From: Campylobacter_A concisus_Y
GTDB taxonomy: Bacteria > Campylobacterota > Campylobacteria > Campylobacterales > Campylobacteraceae
Assembly (NCBI RefSeq): GCF_902460415.1
Contig: NZ_CABPTY010000001.1
Coordinates: 242,655 to 306,654, forward strand
Length of the DNA: 64,000 nucleotides
Direction of reading: 5' to 3'
In this document: positions 1-8,038 of the stretch, piece by piece
Layout of the letters: each line of letters begins with the position of its first letter
How positions within the stretch are numbered: the stretch's first letter is position 1
Notes under the pieces: generated by a model
Seen by the model: only the letters and a program-made list of their open reading frames with translations
Database searches by the model: none
Told to the model about the DNA's origin: nothing
Program-made: the position numbers and the translations under genes

Positions 1-831
1 ACCAATGCTTGGCTGTAGATAGATGTCGCAGGCGTTATAATACTGATTTAACTCATCATGCCTGATAGCACCGATAAAAATAACCTTTTGGCTTACATTA
101 AGTTTGGTTGCTAGCTCTCTTAGACTTTGTAAATTTTCACCATCGCCAACAAGCATAAATTTAGCGTTTTTAATCTTATCTATATTTTTCACCATCATGC
201 CAAAGCCTTTCCAACCAACTACTCTACCAACGCTTCCTATCAAAATTTCATCACTCTTTACGCCAAATTTCTCTCTTATTTTTTCTTTTAGTGAAGCATC
301 TGGATAAAACTTCTCTTTATCTACACCGTTATAAACTACTTTTATCTCTCTGTCATATCTTTTTCGTAAGATGTCTGCATTTGCGTTACTCACACTAATG
401 ATCTTATCAATAAATTTAATAAAAAACCGATCAAAAAAATAAAAATCCTCTCCACCACTTACAAATATGGTCTTTAAATTTTTATCATATTTTTTAAGTA
501 AATATGCTACAAAGAAATCAAATGGTTTATGAATAACTAAAACATCAAATTTTTGAGACTTCAAAAATTTTCTAGCATTAAAATAAAAACTAACTCTCTC
601 AACAAATTTCCTAAACCTATTGCCTAGTTTTAAAACCTTGTCTCTTGGGCAAAAGTCAAACATTTTTAGTTCAATATTACTTTCTTTTAAAAAGGCTGGC
701 ACAAATTTACCTCGCCCAGTACAAATAGTGACTTTATGGTCTTTCATAAGCTCTTTAGCCACAGAATAATAAAAAGTCTCAACACCACCTATTTTTAATG
801 CAGTTGTTACATTGTAAAGCAGAATTTGCAA
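1..831 (-). CDS. Glycosyltransferase family 4, partial (C-terminal end beyond window)
   Basis: The minus strand is open from a TTG at 831 to the window edge (277 codons, no stop). The TTG has AGGA about 8 nt upstream and begins MQILLYNVTTALKIGGVETF. The GGVE loop near residue 15 is typical of the N-terminal Rossmann half of GT-B enzymes. GSVGRVVGWKG about 70 residues before the edge matches the start of the GT4 C-terminal domain, and DIYLQPSIG at the edge matches the nucleotide-sugar site region. It probably adds a sugar to LOS, a capsule or a protein glycan at the inner membrane. The DNA is more AT-rich than obg next door. Acceptor and sugar cannot be told. Confidence 0.85.
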   Translation of the reverse strand, partial: MQILLYNVTTALKIGGVETFYYSVAKELMKDHKVTICTGRGKFVPAFLKESNIELKMFDFCPRDKVLKLGNRFRKFVERVSFYFNARKFLKSQKFDVLVIHKPFDFFVAYLLKKYDKNLKTIFVSGGEDFYFFDRFFIKFIDKIISVSNANADILRKRYDREIKVVYNGVDKEKFYPDASLKEKIREKFGVKSDEILIGSVGRVVGWKGFGMMVKNIDKIKNAKFMLVGDGENLQSLRELATKLNVSQKVIFIGAIRHDELNQYYNACDIYLQPSIG

Positions 832-930
832 AATTTTATTCCTAGAGTTAGTTTTGGGCTAATTCTATCATAAAAGCAGCTTTCATATTGATGAGATTTA
901 ATAAAAAACAAATTTTAATTATTTAAAAGA

Positions 931-936
931 TATAAT
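931..936 (+). promoter_or_regulatory. -10 box of the obg promoter
   Basis: A perfect TATAAT lies 49 nt before the obg ATG, in the AT-rich divergent gap between the glycosyltransferase and obg. Campylobacter sigma-70 promoters rely mainly on the -10 box with T-rich upstream DNA, which is what is seen. No good -35 is visible. Confidence 0.55.
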
Positions 937-984
937 CCAGCCCAAATTTAAAAATAAAAAAAATAGATAAATTTAAGGTAAAAA

Positions 985-2043
985 ATGTTTATAGATAGTG
1001 CAAAATTGACTCTAAGTTCGGGGCATGGTGGAGCTGGAGCTGTGAGTTTTCGCCGCGAAAAACACGTCATTTTAGGCGGACCGGACGGCGGCGACGGCGG
1101 CGACGGCGGGGATGTTTATTTTGTCTGCGACAACAACACCCACACACTGGCAAACTACAAGGGTAAAAGGGCGATGAGAGCTAGCGACGGTGAAGCTGGG
1201 ATGGGCAGACGCATGACTGGTAAAAAGGGCGAGAGCCTAGAACTCATCGTGCCACCAGGAACGGCGGTCTATGACGCGCAGACAAATGAGCTACTTTGCG
1301 ACATGGTAAATGAGGGACAAAGGACGCTATTTCTAAAAGGTGGCAAGGGCGGACTTGGAAATTTTCACTTTAAAAACTCTATCAACCAAGCCCCAGAGTA
1401 CGCTCAGAAGGGCATGCCAGAAGAGAGCGTGGAGGTCAGACTTGAGCTAAAACTTATAGCTGACGTAGGCCTTGTTGGCTTTCCAAATGTCGGCAAATCA
1501 ACCCTCATTTCAGCCGTCTCAAACGCCAAACCACAGATCGCAAACTACGAATTTACCACGCTTACGCCAAAGCTTGGACTTGTTGAGGTCGATGAGTTTA
1601 GTGGCTTTGTCATGGCTGACATCCCTGGTATTATCGAGGGAGCTAGCGACGGACGCGGCCTTGGCGTGCAGTTTTTAAAGCACATCGAGAGAAATAAAAT
1701 TTTACTTTTCATGATAGATAGTGCGAATTACAGAAGAATGAGTGAGCAGTTTAGTGTGCTAAAAGAGGAGGTCGCTAAATTTTCAAGCGTGCTTGCTAAT
1801 AGGGACTTTGCGGTCGCGATCACCAGAGTCGATGCGGCTGAAAATTTAGATGAAAATATAAAAGAATTTATGAAAAGCATAAATTTAGAGCCAAGACAAG
1901 ATGGTAAATTTGTCTATAAGCAAGATCTATACAGCTTTGATGCCAAAAAACCATACTTTATTTTGCCGATCTCGTCAGCGACAAACGAGAACATCGATGA
2001 GCTTAAATTTGCACTGCTTGAGCTGCTTAAAAAGAAGCTTTGA
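985..2043 (+). CDS. obg: Obg family GTPase (ribosome assembly/stringent control)
   Basis: 352 aa, normal for ObgE. The N-terminal Obg fold carries the glycine-rich GGPDGGDGGDGGD stretch near residue 32. The G domain has the P-loop GFPNVGKST near 164-172, the G3 motif DIPG, and a G5-like ISSATNE. The expected G4 NKxD reads TRVD at 280-283. Obg binds the large ribosomal subunit and couples its assembly to the GTP/ppGpp state. The usual upstream rplU-rpmA pair is not in the 984 nt before it. Start: ATG after AAGG, with a clear -10 upstream. Confidence 0.97.
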   Translation: MFIDSAKLTLSSGHGGAGAVSFRREKHVILGGPDGGDGGDGGDVYFVCDNNTHTLANYKGKRAMRASDGEAGMGRRMTGKKGESLELIVPPGTAVYDAQTNELLCDMVNEGQRTLFLKGGKGGLGNFHFKNSINQAPEYAQKGMPEESVEVRLELKLIADVGLVGFPNVGKSTLISAVSNAKPQIANYEFTTLTPKLGLVEVDEFSGFVMADIPGIIEGASDGRGLGVQFLKHIERNKILLFMIDSANYRRMSEQFSVLKEEVAKFSSVLANRDFAVAITRVDAAENLDENIKEFMKSINLEPRQDGKFVYKQDLYSFDAKKPYFILPISSATNENIDELKFALLELLKKKL

Positions 2044-2089
2044 GTTGCGACTTTTTGGCGCTTTAAACTTAAAAATTTAAGAATATAAA

Positions 2090-2425
2090 ATGAAGAAAAT
2101 TTTTTGCATTATGCTATTTTACCTTAGCGCATATAGCTGTGATCCAGCCGATCCGGCATATATGTTTTTGGATTTTAATGATAATAATCGCGACGGTGCG
2201 CTAAATTTAGATGAATGGATGACCTGCAAAGCGCCCCAAGCTCTAAAAATAGCGCCAGATCTATGCACAAGGCAGGAATTTAAGAGGCTTGATACAAACC
2301 GCAACGGTAAAATTAGCGTTGATGAGTTAGGAAGTTTACTGTTTCAAAAGATTGATTGGAAAGAAGATCCATGCGCCTTTTGGCTGAAGGGTAACCAAAA
2401 CGTAGATCAAAATAAAAGTCGTTAA
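2090..2425 (+). CDS. Small exported EF-hand protein
   Basis: 111 aa. An N-terminal hydrophobic segment (about residues 4-16) looks like a signal peptide. Two EF-hand loops follow: DFNDNNRDGALNLDEW near 24-39 and DTNRNGKISVDE near 68-79, both with the D-x-D/N-x-D/N-G spacing and a Glu at position 12. This points to a periplasmic or outer-surface Ca2+-binding protein. Four cysteines beyond the leader could form disulfides. It sits between obg and fmt with short gaps; the ribosome site is weak. I do not recognise a named family; C. jejuni has proB at this place as I recall. Confidence 0.8.
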   Translation: MKKIFCIMLFYLSAYSCDPADPAYMFLDFNDNNRDGALNLDEWMTCKAPQALKIAPDLCTRQEFKRLDTNRNGKISVDELGSLLFQKIDWKEDPCAFWLKGNQNVDQNKSR

Positions 2426-2441
2426 AATTTAAAGGAAAGTG

Positions 2442-3347
2442 ATGAATGTAGTTTTTATGGGGACGCCTGATTATGCTGTTAGGATACTTAGGCACCTAAA
2501 AGAAGCTGACTTTAATATAAAATCGGTCTTTACCCAGCCTGATAAGCCAGTTGGCAGAAAGCAAATTTTAACCCAAAGCGAGGTCAAAATTTATGCGCAA
2601 AACGAGCTAGCAGGTGTACCAGTCCTTACGCCAAATACGCTAAAAGATGAGGCGGTGGTTAACGAGCTAAAGGCATTTAAACCTAAATTTATTGTAGTAG
2701 CAGCCTATGGCAAAATTTTGCCTCAAAGCGTGCTTGACGTGGCAACTTGTATAAATTTGCACGCTTCGATCTTACCAAAATATAGAGGTGCGAGCCCTAT
2801 ACAAAGTGCGATCCTAGCAGGCGAGAAGCAAACTGGCGTCACAGCTATGCTAATGGATGCTGGCCTTGATACTGGTGATATGCTGGACTTCATCTACACG
2901 CCTTGTGAGACGAAGATGTCAAGCGAACTTTTTAGTGAGCTAGGCGAGCTTGGTGGTGAGCTAATAGTAAAAGTACTTAAGAATTTTGAAAATTTAAAAC
3001 CACAAAAGCAAGATGAAAGCAAGGCCACGCACTGCAAAAAGATCGCAAAATCAGACGGCCTTTTTAGCTTTGATGAAGATGCGGGGCAAATTTATAATAA
3101 ATTTCGTGCGCTCACACCTTGGCCGGGGCTTTATCTAGCAAGCGGTCTTAAAATTTTATCGCTTGAACTAAGCGAAAAAAGTGGCAAAAGCGGAGAAATT
3201 TTAAGCGTAGAAAAAGATCACGTTGTGGTTGCTTGCAATGGTGGGGCAGTCAAAATTTATGAGCTTCAAGAGCCAAGCAAAAAGCCAACAAACGCAAAAG
3301 CATATATAAATGGTAAGCGTCTTAGCGTTGGCGACAAGATAGAGTAG
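2442..3347 (+). CDS. fmt: Methionyl-tRNA formyltransferase
   Basis: 301 aa. It formylates Met-tRNAfMet with 10-formyl-THF for translation initiation. The N-terminal hydrolase core has MGTPDYAVRIL, and the catalytic Asn and His are in INLHASILPKYRGASP. The catalytic Asp is in MDAGLDTGDM. A C-terminal OB-like tRNA-binding part follows from about residue 205. I prefer the ATG at 2442 (AAGGAA 5 nt upstream) over the in-frame GTG at 2439, which is too close to the ribosome site. It lies 16 nt after the EF-hand gene and 26 nt before thiD. Confidence 0.96.
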   Translation: MNVVFMGTPDYAVRILRHLKEADFNIKSVFTQPDKPVGRKQILTQSEVKIYAQNELAGVPVLTPNTLKDEAVVNELKAFKPKFIVVAAYGKILPQSVLDVATCINLHASILPKYRGASPIQSAILAGEKQTGVTAMLMDAGLDTGDMLDFIYTPCETKMSSELFSELGELGGELIVKVLKNFENLKPQKQDESKATHCKKIAKSDGLFSFDEDAGQIYNKFRALTPWPGLYLASGLKILSLELSEKSGKSGEILSVEKDHVVVACNGGAVKIYELQEPSKKPTNAKAYINGKRLSVGDKIE

Positions 3348-3373
3348 AAATCAAAAAATTTATAGGAGAATTT

Positions 3374-4162
3374 ATGAAAAATGCACTAAGTATAGCAGGT
3401 GTTGATCCAAGCGGTGGAGCTGGGGTTTTAGCTGATATAAAGGTCTTTATAGCACACGGCGTATATGCGATGGGAGCGATCACGGCGGTCACTGCTCAAA
3501 ATACAAAGGGCATCTTTGGCATGCAGCTAGTTGATACTAAGCTCATCGAGGATCAGATCAAGGCGATATTTGATGATATAAAAGTTGATGTGATAAAAAT
3601 AGGCGTTGTCCCAAGCGTTGAGATCATAAAATGCGTCGCAAAAACACTAAGAGAGATCAAAAATTTACCGCCAGTTGTGCTTGATCCGGTCATGAGCTGT
3701 AAAAATGGCGACATCTGGCTAGAGGGCGCTGCAAAAGATGCGATCGTGGAGGAGCTTTTCCCGCTTGCAAGCGTGATCACGCCAAATATCTTTGAAGCGC
3801 GCGAAATTTTAAAGCGTGAGCTAAAGGGCGAGGGCGAGCTAAAAGAGGCTTGCAAGGAGCTTTTGAAATTTGGAACAAAGAGCGTTTATCTAAAGTGTGG
3901 CGAGCTTGATGGTAAGTCGCTTGATATATTTTATGATGGCAGTGAGTATGAAATTTTTAGCGATGAGCGCATAAAAACGACTGCTACTCACGGCTCAGGC
4001 TGCTCGCTATCAAGCGCTATCGCTTCAAATTTAGCAAATGGCTATAGTCTAAAAGAGAGCGTGAAAAATGCGCATGATTATATCTTTAACGCTATTAAAA
4101 ACGCAGTCATTATCGGAGGCGGACAAAATCCAGTAAATCACTTCTATAAATTTAAGGTGTGA
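3374..4162 (+). CDS. thiD: Hydroxymethylpyrimidine (phosphate) kinase
   Basis: 262 aa. ThiD phosphorylates HMP and HMP-P in thiamine pyrophosphate synthesis. The start IAGVDPSGGAGVLADIK is the substrate-binding signature of the ribokinase-like fold, DPVM near residue 98 is conserved, and THGSGCSLSSAIA near 204 is the anion hole with the catalytic Cys. RBS AGGAG sits just before the ATG. It lies between fmt and birA, 1 nt before birA, so the two are probably co-translated. No TPP riboswitch fits in the 26-nt gap upstream. Confidence 0.95.
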   Translation: MKNALSIAGVDPSGGAGVLADIKVFIAHGVYAMGAITAVTAQNTKGIFGMQLVDTKLIEDQIKAIFDDIKVDVIKIGVVPSVEIIKCVAKTLREIKNLPPVVLDPVMSCKNGDIWLEGAAKDAIVEELFPLASVITPNIFEAREILKRELKGEGELKEACKELLKFGTKSVYLKCGELDGKSLDIFYDGSEYEIFSDERIKTTATHGSGCSLSSAIASNLANGYSLKESVKNAHDYIFNAIKNAVIIGGGQNPVNHFYKFKV

Positions 4163-4163
4163 T

Positions 4164-4799
4164 TTGAAGGTTGAGTTTTTCCAAAGCCTGCCTTCGACGC
4201 AGGAATTTTTGATAGACGCCCTAAAAAACGGCGAGATAAAAGCTCCATATATGGTCGTGGCGTATAATCAAACAAAAGGTGTCGGTAGCCGCGGCAACAG
4301 CTGGGAGGGGCTTGACGGAAATTTGTTTATGTCATTTTGCATAAGTGAAGATGAGCTGCCAAGCGATATACCTCCGCCCTCAATCTCAATATATTTTTCT
4401 ATGCTAATGCGTGAAGTCTTGGGCGAACTTGGCTCAAAGTGCTGGCTAAAATGGCCAAATGATTTTTATGTAGATGACCGCAAAATAGGCGGCACTTTGA
4501 CAAATAAAGTGGATGAAATTTACATTTGCGGCATGGGGATAAATTTAGCTAGTGCGCCCGAAAATGCGGGCATTTTAGACATAAAAACTAGCGTAGATGA
4601 GCTAGTTTGGGGCTTTGTTAGCATGCTTGATAAAAAGATTTTATGGAAGCCAATTTTTAGCAAATTTAGGATAGACTTTTGCAAGTCAAAAAGTTTTATT
4701 ACGCATATTGCAAATAGAGCTGTTTCGCTTCAGAATGCTGAAATTTGCGAGGATGGAGCGATATTATTAAACGGGGAAAAGGTATATTCTTTAAGATGA
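4164..4799 (+). CDS. birA: Biotin--[acetyl-CoA-carboxylase] ligase, catalytic type
   Basis: 211 aa from a TTG. It activates biotin as biotinyl-AMP and transfers it to lysine; likely targets are AccB and PycB (gene at 46092). The biotin loop reads GVGSRGNSW near residue 40, and KWPNDFYVDDRKIGG near 94 is the ATP/biotin core. There is no N-terminal helix-turn-helix, so it is a monofunctional ligase and not a repressor. Its stop overlaps the parA ATG as ATGA. Confidence 0.93.
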   Translation: MKVEFFQSLPSTQEFLIDALKNGEIKAPYMVVAYNQTKGVGSRGNSWEGLDGNLFMSFCISEDELPSDIPPPSISIYFSMLMREVLGELGSKCWLKWPNDFYVDDRKIGGTLTNKVDEIYICGMGINLASAPENAGILDIKTSVDELVWGFVSMLDKKILWKPIFSKFRIDFCKSKSFITHIANRAVSLQNAEICEDGAILLNGEKVYSLR

Positions 4800-5578
4800 G
4801 CGAAGTAATAACAATAGCTAATCAAAAAGGCGGCGTTGGCAAGACTACAACAGCCGTAAATTTAGCCGCATCTTTGGCGGTTGCTGAAAAAAAAGTATTA
4901 TTAATAGACATCGATCCACAGGCAAACGCGACGACTGGACTTGGCTTTAGTAGAAGTGACTATGAGTTTAACATCTATCACGTCTTGACAGATAGGAAAA
5001 AGCTCTCACAAATCGTGCTAAAAACTGAGATCCCAACGCTTTTTCTAGCTCCGTCAAACATAGGACTTGTCGGCATTGAGCAAGAATTTAACGACCAAAG
5101 TAAGGACTATAAACTAATCCTTAAAAACAAAATTTCAGAAGTTATAAACGACTATGATTTTATTATCATTGATAGCCCTCCGGCACTTGGCAGCATTACG
5201 ATAAATGCTCTTAGTGCAAGCGATAGTGTTATCATCCCTATCCAGTGCGAATTTTATGCACTTGAGGGTCTGGCTCAAATTTTAAATACGGTTAAGATTA
5301 TTAAGAAGACGATAAATCCAAAGCTAAATATAAAGGGCTTTTTACCGACCATGTTTAGTTCGCAAAATAATCTCTCAAAAGAGACCATTGCAAATTTAAA
5401 ACAGCATTTTGAAAACAAGCTCTTCAAAAGTAAAGACAGCAAGGATGAATTTGTGGTCGTTCCAAGAAATGTTAAACTTGCTGAAAGTCCAAGTTTTGGT
5501 AAGCCAGTGATACTTTATGATATAAAATCACCAGGCTCGATCGCGTATCAAAATTTGGCATATTGTATTTTAAACTAA
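4796..5578 (+). CDS. parA: Chromosome-partitioning ATPase ParA/Soj
   Basis: 260 aa from the ATG that overlaps the birA stop; a longer start 51 nt upstream would run back into birA and has no ribosome site. The deviant Walker A is KGGVGKTTTAVNLAA near residue 10, followed by DIDPQANAT and DSPPALGSIT. ParA binds DNA as an ATP dimer and, with ParB, moves the replication origin region. parB follows 15 nt later. A cytoplasmic, nucleoid-associated protein. Confidence 0.96.
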   Translation: MSEVITIANQKGGVGKTTTAVNLAASLAVAEKKVLLIDIDPQANATTGLGFSRSDYEFNIYHVLTDRKKLSQIVLKTEIPTLFLAPSNIGLVGIEQEFNDQSKDYKLILKNKISEVINDYDFIIIDSPPALGSITINALSASDSVIIPIQCEFYALEGLAQILNTVKIIKKTINPKLNIKGFLPTMFSSQNNLSKETIANLKQHFENKLFKSKDSKDEFVVVPRNVKLAESPSFGKPVILYDIKSPGSIAYQNLAYCILN

Positions 5579-5593
5579 AAAATAAGGAAAAAA

Positions 5594-6454
5594 ATGGCTA
5601 AAAAAGGTGGATTAGGGCGCGGGCTTAGCGCGATACTTGAAGATGTAGAGCAGGCCTACAGCAAAGAGATCGCAAATTTAAACGACTCTGAGATAGTCGA
5701 AGAGATAAATATAGATGAAATTTTGCCAAACCCATACCAGCCAAGAACACATTTTGACGAAGAGGCTTTAAGAGAGCTAAGTGCTAGCATCAAAAGGCAC
5801 GGACTAATACAACCAATAATCGTCATCAAAAAAGATGATGGCTATATGTTAATAGCTGGTGAGCGCAGATACCGCGCTACAAAGATGCTTGGAGCAAGCA
5901 AGATAAAGGCAATCATCGCTGATATCAAGTCTCAAAATTTAAGAGAGCTTGCGCTTATCGAAAATATTCAGCGTGAAAATTTAAATCCAATCGAACTTGC
6001 AAAGTCGTATAAAGAGCTCATAAATGAGTATAAGATCACACAAGACGGCTTGGCAAATATCATTCATAAAAGTAGAACACAAATAACAAATACGATGAGG
6101 CTTTTACTTCTTAGTGACTATACGCAAAAACTTTTACAAGAAGACAAGCTCACACAAGGCCACGCTAAAGTTATAGTTGGGCTTAGCGCCGAAGAAGAAA
6201 AGATGGTTGTTGATACGATCATCGGTCAAAAACTAAGCGTTAGAGACACAGAAATTTTAGTAAAAAAGATAAAAAATAAGGAAGAGATAAAAGACAAAAA
6301 GCCAAAAATTTCTGAGGAAATGAGTAAAAAGTTATCAAATTTACAAGAAATTTTTAAAAATTTAAATATAAAGACAAAAGTAAAATCTAAAAATTTAATA
6401 TTAGAATTTAGTGAGATTTTGCAGATAGAGCAATTTATAGCTAAGCTAAAATAG
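5594..6454 (+). CDS. parB: Chromosome-partitioning protein ParB/Spo0J
   Basis: 286 aa. The N-terminal GLGRGLSAI stretch is the ParA-stimulating peptide region. The CTPase/ParB domain has NPYQPR near residue 46 and the C-box AGERRYRA near 93. A helix-turn-helix follows (about 130-180) and then a Lys-rich C-terminal dimerisation part. Partner of ParA directly upstream. I searched by eye for a palindromic parS-like site and saw none in the window. Confidence 0.96.
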   Translation: MAKKGGLGRGLSAILEDVEQAYSKEIANLNDSEIVEEINIDEILPNPYQPRTHFDEEALRELSASIKRHGLIQPIIVIKKDDGYMLIAGERRYRATKMLGASKIKAIIADIKSQNLRELALIENIQRENLNPIELAKSYKELINEYKITQDGLANIIHKSRTQITNTMRLLLLSDYTQKLLQEDKLTQGHAKVIVGLSAEEEKMVVDTIIGQKLSVRDTEILVKKIKNKEEIKDKKPKISEEMSKKLSNLQEIFKNLNIKTKVKSKNLILEFSEILQIEQFIAKLK

Positions 6455-6490
6455 AATTACAAATTTATTTTTATTTTTAGTAATTTATTG

Positions 6491-6496
6491 TAGAAT
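6491..6496 (+). promoter_or_regulatory. Possible -10 box of the ATP synthase operon
   Basis: TAGAAT sits in the 95-nt AT-rich gap between parB and atpF', 54 nt before the atpF' start, and is preceded by T-rich sequence. This is the only gap large enough for an operon promoter here. The match is imperfect. Confidence 0.35.
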
Positions 6497-6549
6497 CAGA
6501 CTTTAATTTGAATATTAAATAAAACTTAATGATAAAATAAGGAGAGTGG

Positions 6550-6972
6550 ATGTTAGAAATAGATGTGCCATTGATGCTTTTAACGGCTGTCGTTTTCTTG
6601 GTATTGATCGCTATTTTGAATTCCTTGCTTTATAAGCCAATGCTCAAATTCATAGATGACAGAAATGCCTCTATAAAAAATGATGAAGAGAGTACTAGTA
6701 AAAATGCAAGTGATCTAAGTGTTCATGAAAAAGAGATTGAAGAGATTATATTAAACGCAAGGACTGAGGCCAATAAAATAAGGCAAGAAGCCTTAAATTT
6801 GGCAAAAGAAGAGTCTTTAAAAGAAGTAAATGCCGTAAAGAGTAGTTTAGAGGCTAATTATAATGAATTTTTAAATGCTCTAAGCTCTCATAAAGATAAC
6901 TTAAAGGCAGATCTATCAGCTAAACTACCTGAACTTAGAGCGGCCTTAAATGCTAAGCTCTCTAAAATTTAA
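6550..6972 (+). CDS. atpF': ATP synthase F0 subunit b' (AtpF')
   Basis: 140 aa: one N-terminal membrane helix (about residues 8-28), then a long charged helix rich in Lys/Glu/Ala. It is the second b-type stalk subunit and pairs with AtpF to hold F1 still against F0. RBS AAGGAGAG is well placed before the ATG. First gene of the atpF'-F-H-A-G-D-C run. Subunit c (atpE) lies apart at 39540-39842; subunit a is not in the window. Confidence 0.93.
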   Translation: MLEIDVPLMLLTAVVFLVLIAILNSLLYKPMLKFIDDRNASIKNDEESTSKNASDLSVHEKEIEEIILNARTEANKIRQEALNLAKEESLKEVNAVKSSLEANYNEFLNALSSHKDNLKADLSAKLPELRAALNAKLSKI

Positions 6973-6981
6973 AGGAATTTT

Positions 6982-7494
6982 ATGAAGATAAAAATTTTAT
7001 TTTTTCTAGCACTTCCATTTCTGGCTTATGCTAGTGAACATGGCGGAACAAATTACGATATAGTAGAGAGAACGCTAAACTTCTTACTTTTCTTTGCTAT
7101 TTTGGTATATTTTGCAGCTAAACCACTAAAAGCTCTTTATCAAAGCAGAATTGATAGGATCGCAAATAAGCTTGAAAGTATCCAAGAAAAACTCCGTGAT
7201 TCTAAGGCCAAAAAAGATGACGCTCTAAAACGTGTTGAGGAAGCTAAGCAAAATGCAAACTCTTTAATCGAAACTGCTAAAAAAGAGGCTTTAAATTTAG
7301 CTGCTAAGGTTAAAAGCGATACTCAAAATGATATAGTAAATCTTCAAAAGAGCTATAAAGAGCAAAAAGAATTTGAAGAGCGTAAGATGACAAAAAGCGT
7401 TGTAAATGAAATTTTGAGTGACATTTTCTCAAGCGATAGCCTAAAAGTCGATCAAAAAGAGCTTGTAAATATCATACTTAAAAAGGTTAGCTAA
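6982..7494 (+). CDS. atpF: ATP synthase F0 subunit b
   Basis: 170 aa. It begins with a cleavable-looking signal segment (MKIKILFFLALPFLAYA), then a membrane helix near 33-50 (FLLFFAILVYFAAKPL) and a long coiled coil. Subunit b of the peripheral stalk, paired with b'. The signal-like extension before the anchor helix is unusual against the E. coli form; I believe it is shared by Campylobacter relatives. It overlaps atpH by one base. Confidence 0.94.
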   Translation: MKIKILFFLALPFLAYASEHGGTNYDIVERTLNFLLFFAILVYFAAKPLKALYQSRIDRIANKLESIQEKLRDSKAKKDDALKRVEEAKQNANSLIETAKKEALNLAAKVKSDTQNDIVNLQKSYKEQKEFEERKMTKSVVNEILSDIFSSDSLKVDQKELVNIILKKVS

Positions 7495-8024
7495 TGAATG
7501 AAGTAGTAGCTAAAAAATACGTAAAAGCGATCTTAAGCGACGTAAAATCAAATGAACTTAATGCATTTGTTGAAAATTTATCAGAGCTAGCTGCTGCTTT
7601 TGCTAGCGATAAATTTAAAAGCATTATAAGTTTGCCTACTTTAAAGGTTTCACAAAAGGTTGAATTTGTACTATCTTTGGTTAAAAATCAAGATGTCAAA
7701 TTTGCAAATTTTATTAAGCTTCTTGGCGCAAATAAAAGACTGGAGCTTATCCCAGCGATCTTAAACGAGATGAAGATAGAGCAATCTTTGCTTGAAAATA
7801 CATATCGTGGCGAGGTTATTGGAAATTTTGACCTAAGCGCTGAGCAGCTGAAAGTTTTGGAAGAGAATTTCTCTAAGAAATTTAACTCTAAGATCAAGCT
7901 TAATGGCTCAAAGGGCGAATACAACGGTGTAAAAGTTGAGTTAGATGATTTGGGTGTCGAGGTAAATTTCTCTATCGACAGACTAAAAAGTCAAATGAGT
8001 GAATATATATTAAAAGCAATTTAA
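7494..8024 (+). CDS. atpH: ATP synthase F1 subunit delta
   Basis: 176 aa, normal length. The N-terminal six-helix part starts with VVAKKYVKAIL and contacts the tip of the alpha subunits; the C-terminal part (LDDLGVEVNFSIDRLKSQ) matches the family end that contacts the b subunits. It starts at the last base of the atpF stop and lies 14 nt before atpA, as expected for translational coupling. Confidence 0.95.
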   Translation: MNEVVAKKYVKAILSDVKSNELNAFVENLSELAAAFASDKFKSIISLPTLKVSQKVEFVLSLVKNQDVKFANFIKLLGANKRLELIPAILNEMKIEQSLLENTYRGEVIGNFDLSAEQLKVLEENFSKKFNSKIKLNGSKGEYNGVKVELDDLGVEVNFSIDRLKSQMSEYILKAI

Positions 8025-8038
8025 AAAGGAGTGAAAGC

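Noticed and set aside
3348..3373. TPP riboswitch before thiD
   Set aside because: The 26-nt gap is far too short and thiD is inside an operon. No FMN riboswitch fits the 15-nt gap before ribD either.
4745..4795. N-terminal extension of ParA by 17 codons
   Set aside because: The extension lies within birA, lacks a ribosome site and precedes the normal MSEVITIANQKGG start.
4796..6549. parS site near parAB
   Set aside because: I looked for a GTTTCAC-type palindrome and found no convincing match; a profile for Campylobacter parS would be needed to be sure.
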